This document shows, piece after piece, positions 26,526 through 34,822 of a stretch of 64,000 nt of DNA; within the stretch, counting starts at the first letter, position 1, and each line of letters opens with the position of its first letter. Below the pieces are notes generated by a model. The model was given only the letters and a program-made list of their open reading frames with translations, was not told where the DNA came from and made no database searches. The DNA is taken from NCBI RefSeq assembly GCF_003228315.1, contig NZ_CP029693.1, positions 5,862,501 to 5,926,500 of the forward strand, read 5' to 3'. The position numbers and the translations under genes were made by a program. This DNA comes from Pseudomonas putida. GTDB lineage: Bacteria; Pseudomonadota; Gammaproteobacteria; Pseudomonadales; Pseudomonadaceae.

Positions 26526-27155
26526 GTGAGTCAATTTTTCCAGATTCATCCGGAAAACCCGCAACCGCGCCTGATCAAACAGGCAGTCGAGATCATCCGC
26601 AGCGGCGGGGTGGTGATTTATCCCACAGACTCCTCCTACGCCATCGGTTGCCAGATCGGCGACAAGGTCGCCGTGGAGCGCGTACGCCGATTGAGAGGCC
26701 TGGACGACAAACACAACTTCGCGCTGATCTGCAGCGATCTGTCGCAATTGGGCCTGTTCGCCAAGATCGACACCGGCACCTTCCGCATTCTCAAGGCACA
26801 CCTGCCCGGGCCCTACACCTTCATTCTCAATGCCACCCGCGAAGTCCCGCGGCTGTTGTTGCACCCGAAAAAACGCACCATCGGCCTGCGCGTGCCTAGC
26901 CACCCGATTGCCCTGGCGTTGCTGGAGCAACTGGGCGAGCCGCTGATGAGCGTGACCCTGATCATGCCCGGTGAAACCGATCCGATGAGCGATCCCTACG
27001 AAATGCGCCAGTTGCTCGAGCATCAGGTCGACCTGATCATCGACGGCGGCTTTGGCGGCATCAAGGCATCCACCGTGATCAACCTCGCCGATGGTGAGCC
27101 TGAAGTGATCCGCGTCGGTTGCGGCGACCCTACGCCGTTCATGGCCGAGGCCTAG
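26526..27155 (+). CDS. yciO: YciO, YrdC/Sua5-family protein
   Basis: A 209-residue YrdC-fold protein. The start SQFFQIHPENPQPRLIKQA and the motif IYPTDSSYAIGCQIGD identify the YciO branch rather than TsaC; KKRTIGLRVPSHP and STVINLADGEPEVIRVG are also family features. YrdC homologues make threonylcarbamoyl-AMP for tRNA t6A; YciO has weak or unclear activity of this kind. The GTG at 26526 follows AGGTAGAG. An ATG at 26487 would overlap rnm and add 13 non-conserved residues. Confidence 0.9.
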   Translation: MSQFFQIHPENPQPRLIKQAVEIIRSGGVVIYPTDSSYAIGCQIGDKVAVERVRRLRGLDDKHNFALICSDLSQLGLFAKIDTGTFRILKAHLPGPYTFILNATREVPRLLLHPKKRTIGLRVPSHPIALALLEQLGEPLMSVTLIMPGETDPMSDPYEMRQLLEHQVDLIIDGGFGGIKASTVINLADGEPEVIRVGCGDPTPFMAEA

Positions 27156-27974
27156 ATGTCTGCAGTAGAACCTGTTGATCCACAAGCAGGCGCCCAGCAA
27201 GAGCTGCCGTTCGCCATGGTCTATGGCCAGGCGGTCATGGAAATGCCGCTGGACCTGTACATTCCTCCCGATGCGCTGGAAGTCTTTCTTGAAGCCTTCG
27301 AAGGCCCGCTCGACCTGCTGCTGTACCTGATCCGCAAACAAAACATCGACATTCTCGACATCCCGGTGGCGGAAATCACCCGCCAGTACATGGGCTATGT
27401 CGAGTTGATGCAGTCGGTGCGCCTGGAGCTGGCCGCCGAGTACCTGGTAATGGCCGCCATGCTCGCCGAGATCAAGTCGCGCATGCTGTTGCCCCGCTCG
27501 GAGACCATCGAAGAAGAGGAAGAAGACCCGCGGGCCGAGCTGATCCGCCGCTTGCAGGAGTACGAGCGCTTCAAGGCCGCCGCCGAAGGCATCGATGGTC
27601 TGAGTCGCGTCGGTCGTGACGTGGTGGTGCCCAAACTCGATGCGCCCGAAGCCCGGGCGCGCAAGTTGCTGCCGGACGTGCGCCTGTCAGAGTTGCTGTT
27701 GTCGATGGCCGAGGTACTGCGCCGTGGCGACATGTTTGAAAGTCACCAGGTCAGCCGCGAGGCGCTGTCAACCCGCGAACGCATGAGCGATGTGCTCGAA
27801 CGTCTCAAGGGTGGCGGTTTCGTGCCGTTCGTCGAGTTGTTCACCGCAGAGGAAGGGCGCCTCGGCGTGGTTGTAACCTTTATGGCAGTCCTCGAGCTGG
27901 TCAAGGAATCCTTGGTCGAGCTGGTGCAGAATGAGCCGTTCGCAGCGATCCACGTGCGAGCCCGAGCCGAATAA
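27156..27974 (+). CDS. scpA: Segregation and condensation protein A
   Basis: A 272-residue kleisin that joins SMC dimers to ScpB in bacterial condensin. The conserved start of the kleisin domain is LEAFEGPLDLLLYLIRKQNIDILDIPVAEITRQY (about residues 46-79), followed by AAEYLVMAAMLAEIKSRMLLP and a C-terminal winged helix (FVPFVELFTAEEGRLGVVVTFMAVLEL). The ATG follows directly on the yciO stop codon. A shorter start at 27216 would keep the domain intact. The scpB gene follows 11 bp later. Confidence 0.93.
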   Translation: MSAVEPVDPQAGAQQELPFAMVYGQAVMEMPLDLYIPPDALEVFLEAFEGPLDLLLYLIRKQNIDILDIPVAEITRQYMGYVELMQSVRLELAAEYLVMAAMLAEIKSRMLLPRSETIEEEEEDPRAELIRRLQEYERFKAAAEGIDGLSRVGRDVVVPKLDAPEARARKLLPDVRLSELLLSMAEVLRRGDMFESHQVSREALSTRERMSDVLERLKGGGFVPFVELFTAEEGRLGVVVTFMAVLELVKESLVELVQNEPFAAIHVRARAE

Positions 27975-27985
27975 CGAGTTGAATC

Positions 27986-28969
27986 ATGAACCTGAGTGAA
28001 CCCCGCGAGCTGGCTCCACTGCTTGAGGCCTTTCTGTTGGCCTCGGGAAAACCGCAATCGATGGAGCGCCTGTTCGAACTCTTTGAAGAGGGCGAAAGGC
28101 CGGAGCCGGCGGTTTTCAAGAAAGCCCTGACGATACTGGGCAAGTCCTGTGATGGTCGCGCGTTCGAATTGAAGGAAGTCGCCTCCGGTTATCGCCTGCA
28201 GATCCGCGAGAAGTTTTCGCCGTGGGTCGGGCGTTTGTGGGAAGAGCGCCCGCAACGTTATTCCCGGGCCATGCTGGAAACCATTGCCCTGATCGCCTAT
28301 CGCCAACCGATCACCCGGGGTGAAATCGAGGATGTGCGGGGCGTGGCGGTCAACAGTCAAATCGTCAAGACCCTGATGGAACGCGAGTGGATTCGAGTCG
28401 TCGGTTACCGCGACGTGCCGGGTAAGCCTGCGATGTTCGCCACCACCAAGGCGTTTCTCGATCATTTCAACCTGAAAAACCTCGACGATCTGCCACCGTT
28501 GGCGGAACTGCGCGAGCTGGAGCCCGATCCAGTGCTCGACTTCGACGACGCCCCGGTGCCTGCCGCATTGCAGGAACTGGCCGACGCCAGCGCCGAACCG
28601 GAAGAGCCCAAGGAGGAAACCAGTTTCCATACGCTGTTGCTGGAGCTGGACAGCATGGAAGAAGGGCTCAAAACCGATTTCGATGATTTGTTGCGTGATG
28701 GGGAGCTGCCCGGGTTCGACACGCCGTTGCCGGACTTCGAGCCGCAAGCCGAAGGGATGCAGATTGAACCGGAACCGCAAGACGAGCCTGAGCCGCCAAT
28801 CGAACCGGAGCAGGAAGACGACATTCTTGGTGTCGCCGAGGCCCGGGAAAAACTCCTGGCGGCCGTTGCTGCCCTAGAACAACCCAAGCCCGAGTTGAGC
28901 GAGGAAGAAGCCGAAGCCCTGGCCCTGGCCGAAGCCATCGAAGCCGAGCGCCGCCAATTCGAAGACTGA
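27986..28969 (+). CDS. scpB: Segregation and condensation protein B
   Basis: A 327-residue partner of ScpA with two winged-helix domains; PLLEAFLLASGKPQSMERLFELF opens the first and RAMLETIALIAYRQPITRGEIEDVRGV the second. Beyond about residue 190 comes a long acidic, Glu/Pro-rich tail of about 135 residues, low complexity and probably disordered, as commonly extended in pseudomonads. This makes it longer than the family's usual size of about 200. Confidence 0.93.
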   Translation: MNLSEPRELAPLLEAFLLASGKPQSMERLFELFEEGERPEPAVFKKALTILGKSCDGRAFELKEVASGYRLQIREKFSPWVGRLWEERPQRYSRAMLETIALIAYRQPITRGEIEDVRGVAVNSQIVKTLMEREWIRVVGYRDVPGKPAMFATTKAFLDHFNLKNLDDLPPLAELRELEPDPVLDFDDAPVPAALQELADASAEPEEPKEETSFHTLLLELDSMEEGLKTDFDDLLRDGELPGFDTPLPDFEPQAEGMQIEPEPQDEPEPPIEPEQEDDILGVAEAREKLLAAVAALEQPKPELSEEEAEALALAEAIEAERRQFED

Positions 28970-28976
28970 CACCAAT

Positions 28977-29070
28977 CCTGTAGGAGCGAGCTTGCTCGCG
29001 ATAGCGGCTTGTCAGTCAATTTGATATTGAATGTGCCGCCGTCATCGCGAGCAGGCTCGCTCCTACAGGG
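28977..29070. repeat. REP doublet (REPIN-like), short-spacer form
   Basis: Inverted REP pair of about 94 bp, directly after scpB and before rluB. The left arm carries the GAGCTTGCTCG variant. It may separate scpB and rluB transcripts. Confidence 0.83.
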
Positions 29071-29247
29071 GCGCGCGCACCACCGGTCGGCGGAAAAGCA
29101 AAAAACCTTTCGTCGATCAACTAGTCTCTGATGCGCGAACGCCGACATGAGCGTATGATTCGCGGCCCTTCGACGATCCCCTCGTCAAAGTTACAGTTTT
29201 CATGGCTTCAGGCGACGCCTGAACAGACCACACCGGGAGGTGCCCAG

Positions 29248-30477
29248 ATGAGTATCAACGACCAGCAAGACGACCAGCCAATCGGCCCAGCAGGCGAAAA
29301 ACTGCAGAAAGTCCTCGCCCGTATCGGCGTCGGCTCGCGCCGTGACGTGGAAGCCTGGATCAGCCACGGCCGCATCAAGGTCAACGGCAAAGACGCCACC
29401 CTCGGCCAGCGCGTCGACATGCACGACGCCATCAGCATCGATGGCCGGGTGATCAAGCGCGAAGAAGCCGCCGAGTCGGTACGACGCGTGATCATGTACA
29501 ACAAGCCCGACGGCGAAATCTGCACCCGTGTCGACCCGGAAGGCCGCCCGACCGTGTTCGACAAGTTGCCGCGTCCGAAAGAAGGTCGCTGGATCAACAT
29601 CGGTCGTCTGGACATCAACACCACCGGTTTGCTGATGTTCACCACCGACGGTGAACTGGCCAACCGCCTGATGCACCCGTCTTTCGAAATGGACCGCGAA
29701 TACGCCGTGCGTGTGCGCGGTGAAGTCGACGACGAGATGATCGAACGCCTGAAGGCGGGCGTCGTGCTCGAAGACGGTCCGGCGCGTTTCACCGACATCC
29801 AGCAGGCACCCGGTGGCGAAGGTTTCAACCACTGGTACCACTGCGTGGTAATGGAAGGTCGCAACCGTGAAGTCCGTCGTCTGTGGGAATCCCAGGGTTT
29901 GGTGGTCAGCCGTCTGAAGCGTGTGCGTTTCGGTCCGGTGTTCCTCAATTCCGACCTGCCGATGGGCCGCTGGCGTGAAATGAGCCAGTACGAAGTCGAC
30001 GTCCTCAGCGCCGAAGTCGGCCTGACGCCTGTGGCAATGCCGCAGTTGAATGCCAAGAGCAAGGACAAGCTGGAGCGGATGCAACGTAAATCGTCGCGCC
30101 CAATGGCTCGCACCGAACGTGTGCGCACCTTGCGCCCGGCGACTGATGCGCCTGCCACGCCACGCGCGATCCGCGAGCCGCAGATCGAAGGCGAGCGTCC
30201 GGGTCGCAAGCCAGCTGCACGTCAAGACGGTGAGCGCGGTCCGCGTACTCCGCGTCCGGCCAATGGCCGTACCGAGCGTGGCGAAGGCCGTGGTGCTCCG
30301 GCAGGTCGCGGCACGCCCGTAGCCGATCGTCCAGCCGACACCAAGCGCCCGGCCAAGCCTGCGCCAAAGCGTCCGGGGATCAAACTGGTCGATGGCGATC
30401 AGCCGTCAGGCAAGCGTCGCGGCGCGCCGGCCGGTTCCGGTCAGCGTCCGGGGTTTGGACGTCGCAAGCCTGAGTGA
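29248..30477 (+). CDS. rluB: Pseudouridine synthase RluB (23S rRNA U2605)
   Basis: A 409-residue RsuA-family pseudouridine synthase. An N-terminal S4 domain (KLQKVLARIGVGSRRDVEAWI) precedes the catalytic domain, in which GRLDINTTGLLMFTTDGELA carries the catalytic Asp122. RNREVRRLWESQGLVVSRLKRVRFGP is also RluB-like. From about residue 275 the protein continues as a basic tail rich in Arg, Pro, Ala and Gly with repeated GER/GRG stretches, probably disordered and RNA-binding. The ATG at 29248 follows GGGAGG. Confidence 0.94.
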   Translation: MSINDQQDDQPIGPAGEKLQKVLARIGVGSRRDVEAWISHGRIKVNGKDATLGQRVDMHDAISIDGRVIKREEAAESVRRVIMYNKPDGEICTRVDPEGRPTVFDKLPRPKEGRWINIGRLDINTTGLLMFTTDGELANRLMHPSFEMDREYAVRVRGEVDDEMIERLKAGVVLEDGPARFTDIQQAPGGEGFNHWYHCVVMEGRNREVRRLWESQGLVVSRLKRVRFGPVFLNSDLPMGRWREMSQYEVDVLSAEVGLTPVAMPQLNAKSKDKLERMQRKSSRPMARTERVRTLRPATDAPATPRAIREPQIEGERPGRKPAARQDGERGPRTPRPANGRTERGEGRGAPAGRGTPVADRPADTKRPAKPAPKRPGIKLVDGDQPSGKRRGAPAGSGQRPGFGRRKPE

Positions 30478-30510
30478 GGCAGCGGTGAGCGTCGAGATGT
30501 AAGTGAGAAA

Positions 30511-30538
30511 CGCCAACCTTCGGGTTGGCGTTTTTTTT
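30511..30538 (+). terminator. Rho-independent terminator of rluB
   Basis: Stem CGCCAACC / GGTTGGCG with a TTCG loop followed by eight T residues, 34 bp after the rluB stop. Confidence 0.93.
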
Positions 30539-30575
30539 GGAGCTGACTTAAGGAATGTGGCGCCTGCGAGTCAGT

Positions 30576-30660
30576 CTTCGCGAGCAAGCTCGCTCCCACA
30601 GATGATCGAATTTACTTGAGGGTGCGCGGACCCTTGTAGGAGCGAGCCTGCTCGCGAAGG
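30576..30660. repeat. REP doublet, inverse topology
   Basis: Two REP units with their CTCCYACA ends inwards, about 85 bp, just beyond the rluB terminator. Confidence 0.83.
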
Positions 30661-31061
30661 CGTCAGTGGATACCCAATAAGTGGCGGGTTGGAAAACAGG
30701 CTTTACGCCATGTAACGAAAACCTGACGAATTCCACCGGCCTGCCCCGAGAAACCATCATCACACAGAAGCTGTAAGAAATTTCTTCCGCTCAAGAACCC
30801 CTTCGATCTCTTCCCGACCCTCTAACCCGCTTGTTTCCCCACCTCATGCAAGGTGTCATGCGCGCCATGCCTGTCGTGCAGGTGCATAACAAAAAGGAGG
30901 CGCAATGAACGCCGCAATCCGTTTCCAGCTCTCTTCGTGGGCCGGCTCCCAAGCCGACCCCGCCATTGGCCTGCAAAGGTCCGATCTTTTTTTTGCAGCC
31001 GCCCGAGCCTCTCGGGGCGGACACAGGCAATCCCGGCCGACGACACACTGATCCGTGGTGT
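30661..31061. other. Gene-poor region upstream of the aroP-like promoter
   Basis: Apart from a possible 48-codon ORF, this 400-bp stretch has no recognised gene. It includes the palindrome AAGAAATTTCTT (30775-30786), and a run of eight T residues at 30987-30994 without a strong preceding stem. Confidence 0.5.
30905..31051 (+). CDS. Possible 48-residue ORF with strong Shine-Dalgarno
   Basis: AAAAAGGAGG ends 4 bp before an ATG that opens a 48-codon frame (start MNAAIRFQLSSWAGSQADPA, middle LFFAAARASRGGHRQ). I recognise no family and the Arg/Ala-rich C-terminus could be non-coding drift. It ends just upstream of the aroP-like promoter, so it would be on another transcript. The main support is the ribosome site. 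Confidence 0.3.
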   Translation: MNAAIRFQLSSWAGSQADPAIGLQRSDLFFAAARASRGGHRQSRPTTH

Positions 31062-31090
31062 CTGGCAGCAGGGGGTTGGCGGTGTACAAT
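31062..31090 (+). promoter_or_regulatory. Sigma-70-type promoter of the aroP-like gene
   Basis: CTGGCA (31062-31067) and TACAAT (31085-31090) are separated by 17 bp. The implied transcript start near 31097 gives a leader of about 245 nt before the permease ATG. Confidence 0.55.
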
Positions 31091-31218
31091 GCGCCGCGTT
31101 TTACCTGTGACCTCCTGCGCAATCGCGCAAACCTCAAGGCTACCCGCCTTGTTCACTCCGCCGCGTCACGAGCGTGTCGGGTTCGATTTCGTCACAGATA
31201 AAAACAAACAGGTGACGC

Positions 31219-31281
31219 ATGACCGTTGTAAATACGCTGGACTCTTGGTGCCTGCGCTGGGGTTTGATCGATGCCGCTTGA
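31219..31281 (+). CDS. Candidate 20-residue leader peptide with two Trp codons
   Basis: Inside the long leader of the aroP-like gene, AGGTGACGC precedes an ATG opening a 20-codon minigene, MTVVNTLDSWCLRWGLIDAA. Tryptophans are at positions 10 and 14. It ends 60 bp before the permease start. The part over codons 14-18 (GGTTTGATCGATG, 31261-31273) can pair with CATCATCAAACC (31312-31323) just ahead of the permease start region, so translation of the minigene could alter the fold. The arrangement resembles an attenuation or translational-coupling leader for an aromatic amino acid transporter. I infer the function; there is no direct proof that it is translated. Confidence 0.5.
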   Translation: MTVVNTLDSWCLRWGLIDAA

Positions 31282-31341
31282 TGTCTTTCTTGAGGAGCAA
31301 CGTTTTTCGAACATCATCAAACCTTGCGTGAGACCCTTTTC

Positions 31342-32754
31342 ATGAGTGGACAAAACTCGCATTCAGGCGAGCTGAAACGCGGCCTGAAAAATCGCCACAT
31401 TCAATTGATCGCCCTCGGTGGCGCCATTGGTACCGGTTTGTTCCTCGGCTCGGCCGGGGTCCTGAAATCCGCCGGTCCGTCGATGATCCTTGGCTACGCC
31501 ATCTGCGGCTTCATTGCCTTCATGATCATGCGCCAACTGGGTGAAATGATCGTCGAAGAGCCGGTTGCCGGCTCCTTCAGCCACTTCGCCCACAAATACT
31601 GGGGCGGCTTCGCCGGCTTCCTGTCGGGCTGGAACTGCTGGATCCTGTACATCCTGGTGGGCATGTCCGAGCTGACCGCGGTTGGCAAATACATTCATTA
31701 CTGGGCGCCGGATATCCCGAGCTGGGCCACGGCGGCCGCCTTCTTCGTGCTGATCAATGCGATCAACCTGGCCAACGTCAAAGTCTTTGGCGAGGCCGAG
31801 TTCTGGTTCGCGATCATCAAGGTCGTGGCGATCGTCGGCATGATCGGCCTGGGCAGCTACCTGCTGGTCAGCGGCCATGGCGGGCCGCAAGCGGCGGTCA
31901 GCAACCTGTGGTCCCACGGCGGGTTCTTCCCGAATGGCGTCAGCGGCCTGGTGATGGCCATGGCGATCATCATGTTCTCCTTTGGCGGCCTGGAAATGCT
32001 CGGTTTCACCGCCGCTGAAGCGGACAAGCCGAAAACCGTGATCCCGAAAGCGATCAACCAGGTGATCTACCGGATCCTGATTTTCTACATCGGTGCACTG
32101 GTGATCCTGCTGTCCCTGACGCCTTGGGACAGCCTGCTCAATACCCTGAATGCTTCCGGCGACTCCTACAGCGGCAGCCCGTTCGTACAAGTGTTCTCGA
32201 TGCTGGGTAGCAACACCGCCGCGCATATCCTCAACTTCGTGGTCCTGACTGCGGCGTTGTCGGTGTACAACAGTGGCACCTACTGCAACAGCCGCATGTT
32301 GCTGGGCATGGCAGAGCAGGGCGATGCACCCAAGGCTCTGGCGAAAATCGACAAGCGCGGTGTGCCGGTGCGTTCGATCCTGGCCTCGGCGGCCGTGACG
32401 CTGATTGCGGTACTGCTGAACTACCTGATGCCGCAGAGCGCGCTGGAACTGCTGATGTCGCTGGTGGTGGCGACCCTGGTGATCAACTGGGCGATGATCA
32501 GCTACTCGCACTTCAAGTTCCGCCAGCACATGAACAAGACCGGCCAGACCTCCTTGTTCAAGGCCTTGTGGTACCCGTATGGCAACTACATTTGCCTGGC
32601 GTTCGTGGTGTTCATTCTCGGCGTGATGCTGCTGATTCCGGGGATCCAGGTCTCGGTGTATGCGATTCCGGTGTGGGTCGTGTTCATGTGGGTCTGCTAC
32701 GGCATCAAGAACAAGCGTCGTGACGCTGCCGGGGTGGCTGCTCCAGCCCGGTAA
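31342..32754 (+). CDS. AroP/PheP-like aromatic amino acid permease
   Basis: A 470-residue APC-superfamily transporter with 12 membrane helices. The start (LKRGLKNRHIQLIALGGAIG), MRQLGEMIVEEPVAGSFSHFA and FSFGGLEMLGFTAAEA are very close to E. coli AroP, and SVYNSGTYCNSRML also fits. It should import Phe, Tyr or Trp with protons; the exact preference cannot be read. It is a lone gene with its own promoter, a 245-nt leader containing a minigene, and a terminator. The ATG at 31342 is preferred over a TTG six codons upstream. Confidence 0.9.
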   Translation: MSGQNSHSGELKRGLKNRHIQLIALGGAIGTGLFLGSAGVLKSAGPSMILGYAICGFIAFMIMRQLGEMIVEEPVAGSFSHFAHKYWGGFAGFLSGWNCWILYILVGMSELTAVGKYIHYWAPDIPSWATAAAFFVLINAINLANVKVFGEAEFWFAIIKVVAIVGMIGLGSYLLVSGHGGPQAAVSNLWSHGGFFPNGVSGLVMAMAIIMFSFGGLEMLGFTAAEADKPKTVIPKAINQVIYRILIFYIGALVILLSLTPWDSLLNTLNASGDSYSGSPFVQVFSMLGSNTAAHILNFVVLTAALSVYNSGTYCNSRMLLGMAEQGDAPKALAKIDKRGVPVRSILASAAVTLIAVLLNYLMPQSALELLMSLVVATLVINWAMISYSHFKFRQHMNKTGQTSLFKALWYPYGNYICLAFVVFILGVMLLIPGIQVSVYAIPVWVVFMWVCYGIKNKRRDAAGVAAPAR

Positions 32755-32783
32755 GCGACAAGTCGGTTAGCCCGAAGACACAA

Positions 32784-32815
32784 ATGCCCGTATCGCGAGA
32801 TACGGGCATTTTTTA
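32784..32815 (+). terminator. Rho-independent terminator of the aroP-like gene
   Basis: Stem ATGCCCGTATC / GATACGGGCAT with a short GCGA loop, followed by TTTTTT, 30 bp after the stop. Confidence 0.92.
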
Positions 32816-32848
32816 TGGGCGCCTTGGTTTTTCAGGCTCCAGTAACGC

Positions 32849-32874
32849 GAATGCCCCGACGAGTCGGGGCATTC
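32849..32874 (-). terminator. Perfect hairpin downstream of ETF:QO gene
   Basis: A 12-bp perfect inverted repeat GAATGCCCCGAC / GTCGGGGCATTC with a GA centre lies 18 bp past the ETF:QO stop on the minus strand. No T run follows. Confidence 0.5.
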
Positions 32875-32892
32875 GTGGTCCAGGCGTTGGGC

Positions 32893-34557
32893 TTACATGT
32901 TCGGGTAAGTCGGGCCGCCGGCACCTTCAGGTGTCACCCAGGTGATGTTCTGCGCAGGATCCTTGATGTCGCAGGTCTTGCAGTGAACACAGTTCTGGGC
33001 ATTGATCTGGAAGCGCTTCTCGCCGTCTTCCTTGGTCACCACTTCATACACGCCGGCCGGGCAGTAGCGCTGGGCCGGTTCGTCGTACAGCGGCAGGTTC
33101 TTCGCCAGCGGGATGCTCGGGTCGGTCAGCTTCAGGTGGCACGGCTGCTCTTCTTCATGGTTGGTACCGGAGATGAACACCGAGCTCAGTTTGTCGAAGC
33201 TGATTTTGCCGTCCGGTTTCGGGTAGTCGATCTTCTTGCAGTCGGCCGCCAGTTTCAGGCAAGCGTAATCCGGCTTGGTGTCGTGCAGGGTGAACGGCAG
33301 TTTGCCGCCGAAGATGTTCTGGTCCAGCCAGTTGAAGCCGCCGCCGACGATGGCGCCGAACTTGTGGATCGCCGGGCCGAAGTTGCGACTGGCGAACAGT
33401 TCTTCGTAGAGCCAGCTCTTCTTGAACGCGTCCACGTAGGTGGTCAGTTCTTCTGTTCCGTCCTTGTCGGCGAACAGTGCGTCAGCCACGGATTCGGCGG
33501 CGAGCATGCCGGACTTCATCGCGGTGTGGCTGCCCTTGATCTTGGCGAAGTTCAGGGTACCCAGGTCGCAACCGATCAGCGCGCCGCCCTTGAAGACCAT
33601 TTTCGGCAGCGAGTTCAGGCCGCCCTTGCAGATGGCGCGAGCGCCGTAGCTGATGCGCTTGCCGCCTTCCAGGTACTGCTTGAGCACTGGGTGATGCTTG
33701 AGGCGCTGGAATTCGTCGAACGGCGACAGGAAGGTGTTGCTGTAGGACAGGTCGACGATCAGGCCGACCACGACCTGGTTGTTTTCCAGGTGATAGAGGA
33801 ACGAGCCGCCAGTGTTCTCGGTGCCCATGATGTCCATCGGCCAACCGGCGGTGTGGACCACCAGGCCAGGCTGGTGCTTGGCCGGGTCGACTTCCCAGAT
33901 TTCCTTCAGGCCGATGCCGTAGTGCTGGGCGTCGGCATCGCTGTCGAGGTTGAAGCGCTTGATCAGTTGCTTGCCGATGTGGCCACGGCAGCCTTCGGCG
34001 AACAGCGTGTATTTGCCACGCAGCTCCATGCCCGGGGTGTACAGGCCGTCTTTCGGATGGCCTTCTCGGTCAACGCCCAGATCACCGGTGATGATCCCGC
34101 GAACGATACCGTTTTCATCGAACAGCGCTTCCTGAGCGGCGAAGCCCGGGTAGATTTCCACGCCCAGGTTCTCGGCCTGCTGGGCCAGCCAGCGGCACAG
34201 GTTGCCCAGCGAAATGATGTAGTTGCCTTCGTTGTGCATGGTCTTGGGCACAAAGAAGTCAGGGATTTTCTGCGCGCTGTCGGCGTTTTTCAGGACGAAG
34301 ATGTCGTCACGGGTCACTGGCGTATTCAGCGGCGCGCCGAGTTCTTTCCAGTCCGGGAACAGTTCGTTCAGGGCGCGTGGTTCGAACACGGCACCGGACA
34401 GGATGTGAGCACCGACCTCGGAGCCTTTTTCAACCACGCAGACGCTGATTTCCTTACCGGCTTCGGCGGCCTTCTGCTTCAGTCGGCAGGCGGCGGACAG
34501 GCCAGCGGGGCCGGCACCGACGATGACCACGTCGAATTCCATGTATTCGCGTTCCAC
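32893..34557 (-). CDS. etfD: Electron transfer flavoprotein:ubiquinone oxidoreductase
   Basis: A 554-residue membrane-associated flavoprotein with an iron-sulfur cluster. The FAD motif DVVIVGAGPAGLSAACRL is near the start; the C-terminal 4Fe-4S region has cysteines at YCPAGVYEV and NCVHCKTCDIKDP. It takes electrons from reduced ETF (EtfAB) and passes them to ubiquinone, serving fatty-acid and amino-acid oxidation. It is divergent from etfBA, as in P. aeruginosa PA2953. A sigma-70 promoter with an adjoining PsrA-like site lies 125-170 bp upstream. Length is normal. Confidence 0.95.
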   Translation of the reverse strand: MEREYMEFDVVIVGAGPAGLSAACRLKQKAAEAGKEISVCVVEKGSEVGAHILSGAVFEPRALNELFPDWKELGAPLNTPVTRDDIFVLKNADSAQKIPDFFVPKTMHNEGNYIISLGNLCRWLAQQAENLGVEIYPGFAAQEALFDENGIVRGIITGDLGVDREGHPKDGLYTPGMELRGKYTLFAEGCRGHIGKQLIKRFNLDSDADAQHYGIGLKEIWEVDPAKHQPGLVVHTAGWPMDIMGTENTGGSFLYHLENNQVVVGLIVDLSYSNTFLSPFDEFQRLKHHPVLKQYLEGGKRISYGARAICKGGLNSLPKMVFKGGALIGCDLGTLNFAKIKGSHTAMKSGMLAAESVADALFADKDGTEELTTYVDAFKKSWLYEELFASRNFGPAIHKFGAIVGGGFNWLDQNIFGGKLPFTLHDTKPDYACLKLAADCKKIDYPKPDGKISFDKLSSVFISGTNHEEEQPCHLKLTDPSIPLAKNLPLYDEPAQRYCPAGVYEVVTKEDGEKRFQINAQNCVHCKTCDIKDPAQNITWVTPEGAGGPTYPNM

Positions 34558-34681
34558 AGGCTATCTCCTACTCAAGGCTCAACAGTTTTTCTAATTTTCA
34601 AGGTTTGGTGTCGCATCCATGAATCCCGTCGCAGTGTCGGGAGAGGACAATCGATCGACCACCTTTGTCTTTGGGTGGCGC

Positions 34682-34710
34682 ATTATATCTACACCACTCT
34701 CAGGGTCCAA
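34682..34710 (-). promoter_or_regulatory. Sigma-70 promoter of the ETF:QO gene
   Basis: On the minus strand TTGGAC (34705-34710) and a perfect TATAAT (34682-34687) are separated by exactly 17 bp. The leader to the ATG at 34557 would be about 118 nt. Confidence 0.75.
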
Positions 34711-34712
34711 TA

Positions 34713-34726
34713 CAAACGTTTGTTTG
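34713..34726. promoter_or_regulatory. PsrA-type operator
   Basis: CAAACGTTTGTTTG fits the PsrA consensus (G/C)AAAC N2-4 GTTT(G/C) with a 4-nt gap, and lies 2 bp upstream of the ETF:QO -35 box. PsrA is a fatty-acid-responsive TetR-type regulator known in other pseudomonads to control beta-oxidation and etf genes. Confidence 0.65.
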
Positions 34727-34796
34727 AATTGGCTCAAAGCCAGAGAAATCAAAGTCACGCGGGTTATGAACGGCTATTTTGCCGTATTGACCGGAA

Positions 34797-34822
34797 TAGG
34801 TGTTCCGGTCAAGATACGGGCG
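34797..34822. promoter_or_regulatory. 10-bp perfect inverted repeat between etf genes
   Basis: TTGACCGGAA / TTCCGGTCAA are perfect inverted arms around TAGGTG. It could bind a dimeric regulator of etfBA, or form a hairpin in a transcript. No protein is assigned. Confidence 0.55.
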
